From contig JBAQUG010000575.1 in NCBI GenBank assembly GCA_049297395.1, positions 1 to 32,289 on the forward strand: DNA of 32,289 nt, given 5' to 3'. Position 1 is the stretch's first letter. The number at the start of each line of letters is the position of its first letter. Below the pieces are notes generated by a model. The model made no database searches. It was not told the DNA's origin and was given only the letters and a program-made list of their open reading frames with translations. Origin of the DNA: GWF2-50-93 sp049297395 (GTDB lineage: Bacteria; Verrucomicrobiota; Lentisphaeria; Victivallales; GWF2-50-93). Position numbers and translations under genes: made by a program. Positions 8,394-15,366 of this stretch are shown piece by piece.

Positions 8394-9323
8394 TCACGAC
8401 CAATCCCTGGCCCGGAAGATATTGGCGATGAAATTCTTGAAACCCGCGCCGCTGCCGATGAAATACTTGTTCTTATTGTAGTCCTTGATGTCCCGGTGGA
8501 GTATCTCATGCCCATGTACCGTTTCAAGCGCCATGGCAAGCTGTTTGAAGATCCTGACAGCCTTGTCGATCGGCAGCGGCGTATTGTTAACTATCAGTTC
8601 TGACAGCAACTTGCCCTGGAGATAGTCCATGACGATATAGGGTATCTCGCTCTTTTCAGCAAAGCCGTATTCATAGATGGAGAGGATGTTCGGCGACTTT
8701 ATGGTTGCGAGGATTCCCGCTTCGCGGAAAAACCGCTTGAGCTTCTCCATCGAATAAAGATTCCTGGAAAGGATCTTGATCGCGTAGAATTTATTGTCCT
8801 TCTCGGCAAGCATGACCGTGCAGAAGCTGCCGGAGGACAACTGCCTGATTATCCTGTAGCCCGGCGGGGGCTCGATCGAAATCGCCTTGACATTGTCCTT
8901 GTCAATGCTTATCGCATCCATGATGAAGGATTTAAGTTTCCCAAGGGCAATCGGTTTGGTCAAAACGTCGAATGCACCGCTTTTTATTGCATTGATGGAA
9001 GCGTCTATGTTGCTTTCTTCAGCAACGATGATAACCCTTGAAAACGCACAGCAGTTCTTCACGAAACTGATGAAATCTCTCGATTCCTCGCTTTCCGCGC
9101 CCACGCTGAAGAAAACTACCCTGTAGAAAAACTGCACCAGTTTCAGTTCCGCATCAGCCATTTCATAGACCTGATCGAGCACGTATCCGCGCGGCCCGAG
9201 CTCCTTCCTGATGTAATCAGCAAGGAACTTCTCCTCTCCTACAAGGAGGATCCTCGGGATCAGATCCTCCGTCCGATCCTCGTACTGTGTCGGCAAATTC
9301 CTGATGTCCTGCTCTTCATCCAT
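8394..9323 (-). CDS. Pseudo-receiver / Ser-Thr kinase, truncated after the catalytic HRD
   Basis: The 309-aa protein starts with a receiver-like fold (about 24-140) that has lost the acidic pair (LLVGEE) and the phospho-Asp (FFSVGAE) but keeps the TKP lysine. A Ser/Thr kinase N-lobe follows: a glycine-rich loop LSSGSFCTV, K183 in YAIKIL, E201 in helix C, and HRDIK at 277-281. About 30 residues later the protein ends in an unrelated tail (NKNKYFIGSGAGF...). The DFG, APE and C-lobe are absent. The intact relative at 25659-26993 shows what is missing. It is either a pseudogene or a non-catalytic scaffold. Upstream, the phosphatase gene at 9417-10043 is on the same strand with a 93-bp gap. The start ATG at 9323 was chosen by frame. 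Confidence 0.75.
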   Translation of the reverse strand: MDEEQDIRNLPTQYEDRTEDLIPRILLVGEEKFLADYIRKELGPRGYVLDQVYEMADAELKLVQFFYRVVFFSVGAESEESRDFISFVKNCCAFSRVIIVAEESNIDASINAIKSGAFDVLTKPIALGKLKSFIMDAISIDKDNVKAISIEPPPGYRIIRQLSSGSFCTVMLAEKDNKFYAIKILSRNLYSMEKLKRFFREAGILATIKSPNILSIYEYGFAEKSEIPYIVMDYLQGKLLSELIVNNTPLPIDKAVRIFKQLAMALETVHGHEILHRDIKDYNKNKYFIGSGAGFKNFIANIFRARDWS

Positions 9324-9416
9324 AATAAACCTGCCAAGAAATTATTTGATGCAAATCAAACGTACAATATATCCTATAAACTGTAAATCTCCACCCTGTT
9401 CCCGCCGGATATTCCA

Positions 9417-10043
9417 TCATTTCACCGGCAGCTGGGGAACGGGGTCGGGCATCCTGTCAATCACTTTTGAACTGACAAGCAATTCCGAAATTGGTTTCAT
9501 GTTCTCGTTCAGATGTGAAATCATCATGTTGTCTTTTTTCCATCCGTAGCGCAGCATTTCGGCATAGGCCTCCTCCGCCGACTTCCCTTCGACAAGCATC
9601 CTGTAGACGGCGATGACGCCGCCGGTCCTGTTCTCGCCCGCATTGCAGTGCACCAGCACCGGCCTGCCGGCCTTGCGCGAATCGGAGATTTTCATTATGA
9701 CGGCCGCATAGTCCGATGCCGGAGAAAGACCTCCCTCAATGAATTTATAATTGAAGATCTCTATACCAAGCTTTCTCGCGGCCTCGCCCTCCTCCTTCCG
9801 GAGTCCGTCGGCCCCTGTGAGATTGATTATCGTCTTTATGCCATGCTGCTTCAAAGTGTCTTCCAGGATTGCCGGATGGATTCTGCCGCTCCTGCATATT
9901 TTCCCGGACTCAACCACTCCAAACCGTTTCGGAATGAACCTGTCCCTCAGCCCGTTGTTCCATGCAACGCCGGCAACAACAGCCCCCGCAACCAGTATGG
10001 CAATTCCGGAGACGGCAAATATTGTTTTCCTGCTTTTAATCAT
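9417..10043 (-). CDS. Membrane-anchored dual-specificity/tyrosine phosphatase-like protein
   Basis: A 208-aa Cys-based phosphatase. It has one N-terminal transmembrane segment (about 7-28), then a DSP-like domain that starts with ICRSGRIHP and carries the signature HCNAGENRTG, a CX5R loop with nucleophile C133 and R139. The general-acid Asp is less certain. The catalytic domain is probably periplasmic; the substrate is unknown and could be phosphoprotein, inositol phosphate or another phosphate ester. The ATG at 10043 is used because GAAGG lies about 10 nt before it and the protein then starts with a standard Lys/Arg-rich anchor; an upstream in-frame ATG at 10070 adds nine residues. It is divergent from the arsR block, and its position next to a Ser/Thr-kinase remnant hints at protein phosphorylation control. 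Confidence 0.82.
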   Translation of the reverse strand: MIKSRKTIFAVSGIAILVAGAVVAGVAWNNGLRDRFIPKRFGVVESGKICRSGRIHPAILEDTLKQHGIKTIINLTGADGLRKEEGEAARKLGIEIFNYKFIEGGLSPASDYAAVIMKISDSRKAGRPVLVHCNAGENRTGGVIAVYRMLVEGKSAEEAYAEMLRYGWKKDNMMISHLNENMKPISELLVSSKVIDRMPDPVPQLPVK

Positions 10044-10273
10044 TATTATTCGACCTTCGCTCCAACCCATTGTGAAACTTTCAACGCCTTCATGACGAGT
10101 TCAGCTGACAGCGCTGCAAGAATAATCCTCATCACCGTGAAGTATAGTCTGGAGTGGGCTTGGATTCAAACAGACAGGAAAATAACCTGAAGAAAGCAGT
10201 AATGCGCCAGTAACCACTCCCCCCTGCCCTGGGAAAACCTGAATTTATCCTATGATAATCTGCCGGAGTATTA
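10044..10273. other. Intergenic region between divergent genes
   Basis: This stretch of about 230 bp separates the minus-strand phosphatase from the plus-strand arsR. I see no coding signal in it. The recognisable control elements all lie at its right edge (10274-10302). Confidence 0.5.
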
Positions 10274-10302
10274 TTGCATATATGCACATATCTGCATATA
10301 TT
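10274..10302 (+). promoter_or_regulatory. arsR1 promoter overlapping a perfect inverted-repeat operator
   Basis: A -35 box TTGCAT (10274-10279) and a -10 box TATATT (10297-10302) are separated by 17 bp. Within them lies a perfect inverted repeat, ATATATGCA (10278-10286), a 6-bp spacer, and TGCATATAT (10293-10301). AT-rich dyads over the core promoter are typical of ArsR/SmtB operators. The simplest reading is that the ArsR encoded at 10334 binds here and blocks RNA polymerase until As(III) or a related metalloid is bound. Confidence 0.75.
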
Positions 10303-10333
10303 ATACGAAAATACAGCATGTCAGGCATACACA

Positions 10334-10648
10334 ATGAACTATGATGAAGCGGAAATAAAGGCCGGAATCATAAAGGCGATGGCTAATCCCATCAGGCTGA
10401 TGATCATCGACGAACTTGGCAGGGGCGACAAATGCGTCTGCGAACTCCTCCCGATGTTCAAGCTTGACCAGTCAACCTTGTCGCGCCATTTGTCCCAGCT
10501 TAAAAAAAACGGGATCATAACTGAAAAGAAGGAAGGTGTGAAGGTGATCCACCATCTTGCCACACCATGCATCTTAAAGGTCTTTGAATGCATAATGAAC
10601 GTTGCAAAGGAAGATTTCAACAGGAAGAGAAGGACTCTCAAATTATAA
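10334..10648 (+). CDS. arsR: ArsR-family metalloid-responsive repressor (block A)
   Basis: A 104-aa winged-helix ArsR/SmtB regulator. The helix-turn-helix is seen in LDQSTLSRHLSQLKKNGII, and the metal-binding pair C34-V-C36 lies in KCVCELL, equal to the ELCVCDL site of As(III)-sensing ArsR proteins. The frame extends upstream to an ATG at 10274, but that lies inside the promoter/operator, so the ATG at 10334 (CAGG 8 nt before) is chosen; it gives the standard ArsR start (AMANPIRLMIIDEL). It leads the block of genes to 15324 and is 13 bp from the next start. It should repress its own operon from the 10278-10301 dyad. Confidence 0.9.
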   Translation: MNYDEAEIKAGIIKAMANPIRLMIIDELGRGDKCVCELLPMFKLDQSTLSRHLSQLKKNGIITEKKEGVKVIHHLATPCILKVFECIMNVAKEDFNRKRRTLKL

Positions 10649-10661
10649 CAGGAGGCATTAG

Positions 10662-11054
10662 ATGAGCGAGAAAAACACTTGCGCGTGCGGGACAGCTCCA
10701 AGACTGATTTTTCCGTGTTCCGGCGGGTCGGATGTCGGTGAACTTACTGACAAGGCGGCAAGAAAGATGACAAGAGACGGTGCGGCTAAAATGTACTGTC
10801 TTGCCGGTGTCGGCGGACGGGTTTCCGGAATCATGGCGACAACTGAATCAGCGGCAGATATCCTTGTCATTGACGGATGCCCTCTTGACTGCGCGAAAAA
10901 GACTATGGAGGCGGCAGGTTTCAACAAGTTCAACCATCTGCGTCTCTCAGATATTGGAATGACTAAAGGAAGCACTCCGGTTTCAGATGACAATGTATCC
11001 GGAGTCGCGTTGGAAGGAGCTAAGAAGCTATCAAGGAAAGGATGCTGTTCATGA
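10662..11054 (+). CDS. DGC-domain putative zinc-binding protein (copy 1)
   Basis: A 130-aa protein of the DGC-domain family (putative zinc-binding). Visible signatures are PCSGGSDVGELTDKAAR, C46 in MYCLAGVGG, and the naming motif DGCPLDCAKK with C73 and C77. Extra Cys lie at both ends (CAC at 7-9, CC at 128-129). No biochemical function is established for the family; four conserved Cys suggest Zn or metalloid binding. AGGAGG lies 7 nt before the ATG. It is the first gene after arsR and overlaps the next start (ATGA). Two more paralogs occur downstream in the same operon (13723 and 14150). Confidence 0.85.
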   Translation: MSEKNTCACGTAPRLIFPCSGGSDVGELTDKAARKMTRDGAAKMYCLAGVGGRVSGIMATTESAADILVIDGCPLDCAKKTMEAAGFNKFNHLRLSDIGMTKGSTPVSDDNVSGVALEGAKKLSRKGCCS

Positions 11055-11449
11055 AAATAATACTATCATGCCTTGTTTTGATGGCTCTGTCCCTAGGAGT
11101 CATGGCGGAAGACAAGAAAGAACCGTCTCCACTGCCGAAACTTGTTGATCTTGGCGCATCAAAATGCATACCATGCAAAAAGATGGCTCCTATTCTGGAA
11201 GAGCTGAAAAAGGAATATGCAGGAGTCTTTGATGTTGAGTTCATAGATGTATGGCAGAAGGAGAACTCCAAAAAGGCCGAGGATTATAAAATCGAATCCA
11301 TCCCGACCCAGGTGTTTCTTGATCCTAAAGGCAAGGAACTCCGGCGCCATGTCGGCTTCTTCTCGAAAGAGGAAATACTGGCGAAGTGGAAGGAACTGGG
11401 GTATGATTTCAAGCCAAAGGAAGATAAATCAGTAATCAGTAATCAGTGA
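11051..11449 (+). CDS. Secreted thioredoxin-like protein (CIPC)
   Basis: A 132-aa protein with an N-terminal signal sequence or anchor (about 1-19, ending GVMAED) and a thioredoxin fold carrying CIPC at 39-42 and a cis-Pro in SIPTQVF. It probably works as a periplasmic dithiol/disulfide exchanger for the ArsF/ArsG proteins encoded next. The ATG at 11051 overlaps the upstream TGA, with AAAGG 9 nt before; an ATG at 11042 is also in frame. The last residues (SVISNQ) are read from a 7-bp tandem repeat, so the original C-terminus has probably been changed by repeat insertion. Confidence 0.85.
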   Translation: MKIILSCLVLMALSLGVMAEDKKEPSPLPKLVDLGASKCIPCKKMAPILEELKKEYAGVFDVEFIDVWQKENSKKAEDYKIESIPTQVFLDPKGKELRRHVGFFSKEEILAKWKELGYDFKPKEDKSVISNQ

Positions 11450-11493
11450 TCGGAAATTCGAAATCAGTTAACTGTGGACGGATCACCGATTAC
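11431..11493. repeat. 7-bp triple tandem repeat and imperfect hairpin between trx and arsF
   Basis: AGTAATC, AGTAATC and AGTGATC follow head to tail at 11431-11451. The segment 11439-11451 can pair with 11481-11493 (13 bp, one mismatch), and the loop holds the palindrome CAGTTAACTG (11465-11474). It is the one sizeable gap (72 bp) inside an otherwise tightly packed operon and could act as an attenuator or mRNA-processing site. Confidence 0.5.
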
Positions 11494-11521
11494 CGGCCTA
11501 GTCACAACATGGAGTTGACTA

Positions 11522-11986
11522 ATGGACAAATGGAAACCGATAATTAAAAATCTTTTACTGGCATTCGTGCTGGTCTCGGTCGGATACGCCCTAGGCAAGA
11601 ACACATCCGTCCAGACAGGCGGTTCGGGCGGCAATGTGAAGCCAGGAAAACATCTGCGCGTATACTATACTCATGCAACTGTCCGCTGCGAGACTTGCAA
11701 CAACATAGAAAAAAAGACCCGCGAGCTCCTGGAATCCAAGTTTAAAAAGGAGATTGCAGATGGCCGTATTGAATGGCAGGTCGTCAATTTCCAGGAAAAT
11801 GACGCATTTGCCAGGCAATTCGATGTCACCACCAGCGGCGTGATCGCCGTCCTGATGGATGGCGGCAGGGTATTGGACTATGAGAGGCTTGACGGGGTGT
11901 GGACACTTCTGGGAGAGCCTGCCGCCTTCAATGCATATCTCGAAAAGGCCTTCCAGAAGCTGATGGCTTCGGGAGGGATCAAATGA
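11522..11986 (+). CDS. arsF: ArsF-family protein (membrane-anchored thioredoxin-like)
   Basis: A 154-aa protein with one N-terminal transmembrane anchor (about 7-25), a Gly/Ser linker and a thioredoxin-like domain with VYYTHATVRCETCNNIE (C56-X2-C59). This pattern matches the ArsF family, a component of the ArsEFG system, in which ArsE and ArsF reduce nitroaromatic arsenicals. The domain should face the periplasm. GGAG lies 7 nt before the ATG. The stop overlaps the ArsG-like start, which supports joint function. The name rests on recalled family features. A general redox partner of the adjacent DsbD-like permease is the alternative. Confidence 0.75.
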   Translation: MDKWKPIIKNLLLAFVLVSVGYALGKNTSVQTGGSGGNVKPGKHLRVYYTHATVRCETCNNIEKKTRELLESKFKKEIADGRIEWQVVNFQENDAFARQFDVTTSGVIAVLMDGGRVLDYERLDGVWTLLGEPAAFNAYLEKAFQKLMASGGIK

Positions 11987-12675
11987 CCTGGATTGCCGCT
12001 GCTTCTGCGTTCTGGCTGGGAATACTCACAGCCATAAGCCCGTGTCCGCTGGCTGCCAATATTGCGGCGATATCCTTCATAAGCCGCCAGCTCGGAAACC
12101 GCCGGGGCGTGCTTTTGTCCGGCCTGCTTTATACAGCCGGACGGGCATTTGTCTATATCGCCTTAGGCGCAGGCATAACCGCTGGATTGATGGCGACCGG
12201 TGAAGCCTCGCGATTTCTCCAGAAATATCTCAACGAAATTCTCGGGCCTGTCCTGATTCTGCTCGGAATGATCCTGCTCGGAATGATTGGTTCAGGCATG
12301 TCCTTCAATATTGCCGGCGGCAGGATCCAGGAGAAAGCCGAGAAGGGAGGAATTTATTTCGCGTTTCCGCTTGGAGTGGTTTTCGCGCTTTCATTCTGCC
12401 CGGTCTCCGCCGGACTTTTCTTCGGCGCGCTGATTCCATTGTCTATCAGGAATTCATCACAGCTTCTTCTGCCTCTGCTCTACGGAGCCGGAACCGCCCT
12501 CCCAGTCATCGTATTTGCATTCCTCATCGCCTTCGGCGGGGAAATGCTGGGTAAGGCGTTCGACAAGCTGACACATATCGAGATCTGGGCGAGGCGCATT
12601 GCAGGCGTAATTTTCATCCTCGCCGGAATCTATTACTGTATTACACATATATATGGAATAAACCTGAAGGGATGA
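11983..12675 (+). CDS. arsG: ArsG-family permease (CcdA/DsbD-like membrane protein)
   Basis: A 230-aa protein with about six transmembrane helices. It has the DsbD/CcdA-type layout, with a Cys-Pro in helix 1 (ISPCPLAANIAAISF, C21) and a matching SFCPVSAGLFFGAL in the second half. ArsG proteins of this fold export trivalent amino-aromatic arsenicals, while DsbD/CcdA relatives move electrons across the membrane. The sequence alone does not separate these roles; pairing with ArsF favours ArsG. The ATG at 11983 overlaps the ArsF stop (ATGA), so the longer frame from 11899 is not used. Confidence 0.75.
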   Translation: MTWIAAASAFWLGILTAISPCPLAANIAAISFISRQLGNRRGVLLSGLLYTAGRAFVYIALGAGITAGLMATGEASRFLQKYLNEILGPVLILLGMILLGMIGSGMSFNIAGGRIQEKAEKGGIYFAFPLGVVFALSFCPVSAGLFFGALIPLSIRNSSQLLLPLLYGAGTALPVIVFAFLIAFGGEMLGKAFDKLTHIEIWARRIAGVIFILAGIYYCITHIYGINLKG

Positions 12676-12681
12676 TGAGCA

Positions 12682-13020
12682 ATGAATATAAAAGTCTCAG
12701 TAAATGCGGGGATCTGTGGATTCATGACGAAAGCGACAGCCAACTGCGAGGATGGACAGTTTGTTGAGCTTGTGATTGATTCTCCCTGCGAGAAAATCCA
12801 GGCTCTTGCCAGAGCCATCAAGGAAGCCGGGCCGATTGACGCGTTCCAGGAAATTAGTCCTGCAGGGGAAAGCATAATCCTGTCCAGGACACGCGAAGTT
12901 CTCAAGGGCTGCTGTGCAGGCTGCGTTGTCCCTGTGGCATTGTTCAAATCGATGCAGGTTGCAGCGGGGCTCGCGCTTCCATCGGACATTTCAATATCAA
13001 TGAAGGAGCAGGAATCATGA
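12682..13020 (+). CDS. Small Cys-rich conserved protein (DUF6951-like)
   Basis: A 112-aa soluble protein with Cys at C12 (NAGICGF), C22, C36 (DSPCEKI), C77/C78 and C81 (KGCCAGCVVP), ending in the conserved-looking segment VAAGLALPSDISISM. It resembles the family recalled as DUF6951, with no known function. The Cys spacing suggests binding of a metal or metalloid or a thiol redox role. It lies between arsG and the mini-thioredoxin gene, 6 bp after the former and overlapping the latter by 4 bp, so it is firmly part of the operon. Confidence 0.75.
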   Translation: MNIKVSVNAGICGFMTKATANCEDGQFVELVIDSPCEKIQALARAIKEAGPIDAFQEISPAGESIILSRTREVLKGCCAGCVVPVALFKSMQVAAGLALPSDISISMKEQES

Positions 13021-13250
13021 GGACTTTGCAAATTCTCGGAACAGGTTGCCCCAAATGCACCACGCTGGCGGAGACAACGGAACAGGTGGCCAAGGACATG
13101 GGACTTGAATACCGGTTGGAGAAAGTTACAGACATCCAGAAGATCATATCCTTCAACGTGCTGATGACTCCTGCCCTGGTAGTGGACGGAGTGGTGAAGG
13201 TGGCTGGACGCGTGCCGTCGTTGGACGAGATCAGGAAGATGCTGTCATAA
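13017..13250 (+). CDS. Mini-thioredoxin of the TM0996/MTH895 type
   Basis: A 77-aa cytoplasmic protein made of a single thioredoxin/glutaredoxin-like fold: LGTGCPKC with C11 and C14, the cis-Pro in MTPALVVDG, and a short C-terminal helix. Proteins of this small type are frequent in ars and DsbD-like permease clusters, where they probably pass reducing equivalents. It is a candidate for the ArsE role beside ArsF/ArsG, but that is inference. Its start overlaps the previous stop (ATGA, 13017-13020), and 14 bp separate it from the next gene. Confidence 0.85.
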   Translation: MRTLQILGTGCPKCTTLAETTEQVAKDMGLEYRLEKVTDIQKIISFNVLMTPALVVDGVVKVAGRVPSLDEIRKMLS

Positions 13251-13264
13251 ACAAAGGAGAAATT

Positions 13265-13726
13265 ATGTCAAACGACCTGGAGCTGGCAATAGACAAATTC
13301 ACGTTTCATGTGCCAACAGACCGCTATTACAGCGAAGGAGGTGTATGGGCCTTTTGGATGCAGCCGCAGGGCAAGGACCGGATACGCGTCGGCCTCACCG
13401 ACTACCTCCAGCAGCACAGCGGCGACGTGGCGTTCGTAACTGCTAAACCTGTCGGAACCAAACTCGCGCCAGGTGATGACTTTGCCGAAGTCGAGACGAT
13501 TAAGACAATGCTGGTACTTCCGTCTCCTGCCAATGGCACCATTGTGGAAATCAACCGTGAACTCGAAGGGCATCCGGAACTGGTCAACAAGGATCCCTAT
13601 GGGAAAGGGTGGATAGCGGAAATTGAAACCGCCGGATGGGAGGCCGATTGCGCGAAGCTCCTGAATCCGCAGGCGTACCTGTCCGCAGTGAAATCCGAAG
13701 TGGAAAAGGAGCTGAAGGGATCATGA
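13265..13726 (+). CDS. gcvH: GcvH-like lipoyl-domain protein
   Basis: A 153-aa GcvH-type protein, longer than the usual ~130 aa. Seen are VGLTDYLQQHSGDVAFV, the lipoyl-lysine site VETIKTM (K80), a PSPANGTIVEIN turn and PELVNKDPYGKGWIAEIE. K80 is in the normal place, so lipoylation is expected. No gcvT or gcvP is nearby, and the gene is locked into an arsenic operon (4-bp overlap with the next DGC gene). It is therefore probably not a glycine-cleavage subunit. GcvH-like lipoate-binding proteins also serve sulfur metabolism (LbpA with sHdr), and reduced lipoamide is a classic strong As(III) ligand. A role as dithiol carrier is inferred. Confidence 0.85.
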   Translation: MSNDLELAIDKFTFHVPTDRYYSEGGVWAFWMQPQGKDRIRVGLTDYLQQHSGDVAFVTAKPVGTKLAPGDDFAEVETIKTMLVLPSPANGTIVEINRELEGHPELVNKDPYGKGWIAEIETAGWEADCAKLLNPQAYLSAVKSEVEKELKGS

Positions 13727-14157
13727 GTGACGGGAAACAGAAAGTTGTTATCGTGCCGTGCAGCGGCATCGGCAAGCCGTTCGGCACGGTAAGCCGCGAG
13801 GCCGCCTACGAGGTGTGCGACATCCTTTGTCCGGACGATACGCGCCTCGTCGCGCTGTCCAAGCTGGTACTTGGCGATGAGGAGGCGCGAAATGCCGTCA
13901 CCCGGAATCCCGTCGTGACAATAGACGGATGCACGCAGATGTGCGCCGCTAAAATGGTCGGGCAGAGCGGCGGGACAATCGCAAGCGAGACGACCGTGTT
14001 CGACGCCTTCCGCCGTCACAAGGATCTGAAACCTGAAGGCATAGCCGAGTTGAATGACAAGGGCATTGAACTGGCTAAAGTTATTGCACGGGAGATCGCT
14101 GCGACCGTTACCGGGATTAGCCGGTCCGGGAAAGTGAAAGGAGGCCGCAATGGTTGA
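13723..14157 (+). CDS. DGC-domain putative zinc-binding protein (copy 2)
   Basis: A 144-aa DGC-domain protein: PCSGIGKPFGTVSREAAYEVC at the start (C13), C32 and C36, and the motif IDGCTQMCAAKM (C70, C74). An Ala/Glu-rich helical tail follows. The function of the family is unknown; the Cys set suggests metal binding. The ATG at 13723 overlaps the GcvH-like stop (ATGA), so the longer frame from 13636 is rejected. Its end overlaps the third DGC gene by 8 bp. Copies 2 and 3 may form a heteromer, an inference from coupling and paralogy. Confidence 0.83.
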   Translation: MSDGKQKVVIVPCSGIGKPFGTVSREAAYEVCDILCPDDTRLVALSKLVLGDEEARNAVTRNPVVTIDGCTQMCAAKMVGQSGGTIASETTVFDAFRRHKDLKPEGIAELNDKGIELAKVIAREIAATVTGISRSGKVKGGRNG

Positions 14158-14875
14158 TTTGCCGGAAATCAAGGCAGGAATCGTCGCCTGTTCAGGCGAG
14201 GAGCTGGCGGAGGGGACTGTAACGCGTCTCGCAGCGCTCAAGGTGTTGCACGAGTTGCGGCCAAATAACACTGTAACCATTTGCCTTCCACTTTTTCTTG
14301 CGGGTGGTGAAGATGACCGGACCTTTGCCCGCTTCCATCCAACTATTACGGTGGATGGCTGCGAACTGAGGTGCGCCGCGCGCGCGACAGAAATGCATTC
14401 CGGCAAACCCGCAGCGAGCATAGTCGTTACGGAACTCGTCGCAGAACTGGGGCTGTCCAAGCCCGAAGGCAGACGGCATCTGAATGAAGCCGGGAAAAAG
14501 GCGGTGGATGCGACTTCCAGGAGGCTGGCGGAACTGGTGGACAAGGTTCTCGGAAAAGAGGGATATCCCATATCAGCAAACACAACAAATGCCGCTGATG
14601 CAAAACCGGCAGAGAGACAGGTCACCTGCTCGTGCGGCTCAGGCATACCCGTGACAAAAATTGTCATTGACGGGAAGACTATCGAAGTTCTGGCTTTGCC
14701 TCTCATCTTCAAGAAGTTTCGAGATGCGGGCCGTAAGCCGGATTCAGATCTTGTTCGAGAAATACTGGAAACGGCAAAGATCTATAATCCCGTGCCTCCG
14801 GAAGCCGAGGGGAATTACCGGAAAGCGATTTTAGCCGAATACACCAAGCTTTGGAATCAGGAGGGAAAACCATGA
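14150..14875 (+). CDS. DGC-domain protein with C-terminal extension (copy 3)
   Basis: A 241-aa protein. The N-terminal DGC domain (about 7-140) has C14 (VACSGEEL), C45 and the motif VDGCELRCAAR (C71, C75). A linker of about 20 residues leads to a second module (about 158-240) that begins TCSCGSG, followed by VTKIVIDGKTIEVLALPLIF and a helical end. I do not recognise this module; its CSC pair and beta-alpha pattern suggest a small metal- or redox-binding fold. GGAGG precedes the ATG. It is the last of three DGC paralogs in the operon and overlaps the OsmC gene by 4 bp. Confidence 0.8.
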   Translation: MVDLPEIKAGIVACSGEELAEGTVTRLAALKVLHELRPNNTVTICLPLFLAGGEDDRTFARFHPTITVDGCELRCAARATEMHSGKPAASIVVTELVAELGLSKPEGRRHLNEAGKKAVDATSRRLAELVDKVLGKEGYPISANTTNAADAKPAERQVTCSCGSGIPVTKIVIDGKTIEVLALPLIFKKFRDAGRKPDSDLVREILETAKIYNPVPPEAEGNYRKAILAEYTKLWNQEGKP

Positions 14876-15324
14876 GCAAGACTGCAAAATATTCCACTGT
14901 CGTCCGCTGGACCGGCGAGCACTGGGGACATCTCACCATGGGCAACGGTCCGGAGATGAAGTTTTCCGCTCCGCCCGATGCACAGGGGCATGCAGGGGTT
15001 TTAACGCCCGAAGATGCATTTGTGGCGGCCGCGAACACGTGCATTATGTTGATGTTCATATGGGCGGCAGAACGCTTCAAACTGAAGTTGATATCCTATG
15101 ATTGCCGTGCCGAGGGAACCAAATTGATCGAGATCGACCGTACGGAAATCTTCACCAGCCTGCATTTTAAACCCGTGATCCATGTCGCAACAGGGGGAGA
15201 ATCAAGAAGTGCTGTTGAAAACCGGGTGCAGCGAGCCATCCAGGCGGCGCAGAAATACAGCCTTGTCGCCAATTCAGTGAAATCAGAGATCGTCGTGGAG
15301 CCGGAGATTATCATTGAGGAATGA
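14872..15324 (+). CDS. OsmC-family protein
   Basis: A 150-aa OsmC/Ohr-type protein. The pattern is an N-terminal beta region (YSTVVRWTGEHWGHLTMGNG), then TPEDAFVAAANTCIMLMFIWAAER with the reactive C57 on the long helix, and C78 in YDCRAEG. OsmC proteins reduce organic peroxides or persulfides with a thiol pair. Here C78 is not in the usual position of the second Cys, so the chemistry is uncertain. AGGAGG lies just before the ATG at 14872, which overlaps the previous stop. It closes block A; the next gene starts about 100 bp on behind its own promoter. Confidence 0.83.
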   Translation: MSKTAKYSTVVRWTGEHWGHLTMGNGPEMKFSAPPDAQGHAGVLTPEDAFVAAANTCIMLMFIWAAERFKLKLISYDCRAEGTKLIEIDRTEIFTSLHFKPVIHVATGGESRSAVENRVQRAIQAAQKYSLVANSVKSEIVVEPEIIIEE

Positions 15325-15366
15325 GCCCGGCCGGCAACACTTCTCCCTGATTCATGCTTTTGTTCC

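Noticed and set aside
13597..14712. 371-codon open frame on the minus strand opposite the GcvH-like and DGC genes
   Set aside because: The plus-strand genes have clear families, ribosome sites and overlaps; the antisense frame shows only low-complexity Ser/Pro-rich sequence and no known domain.
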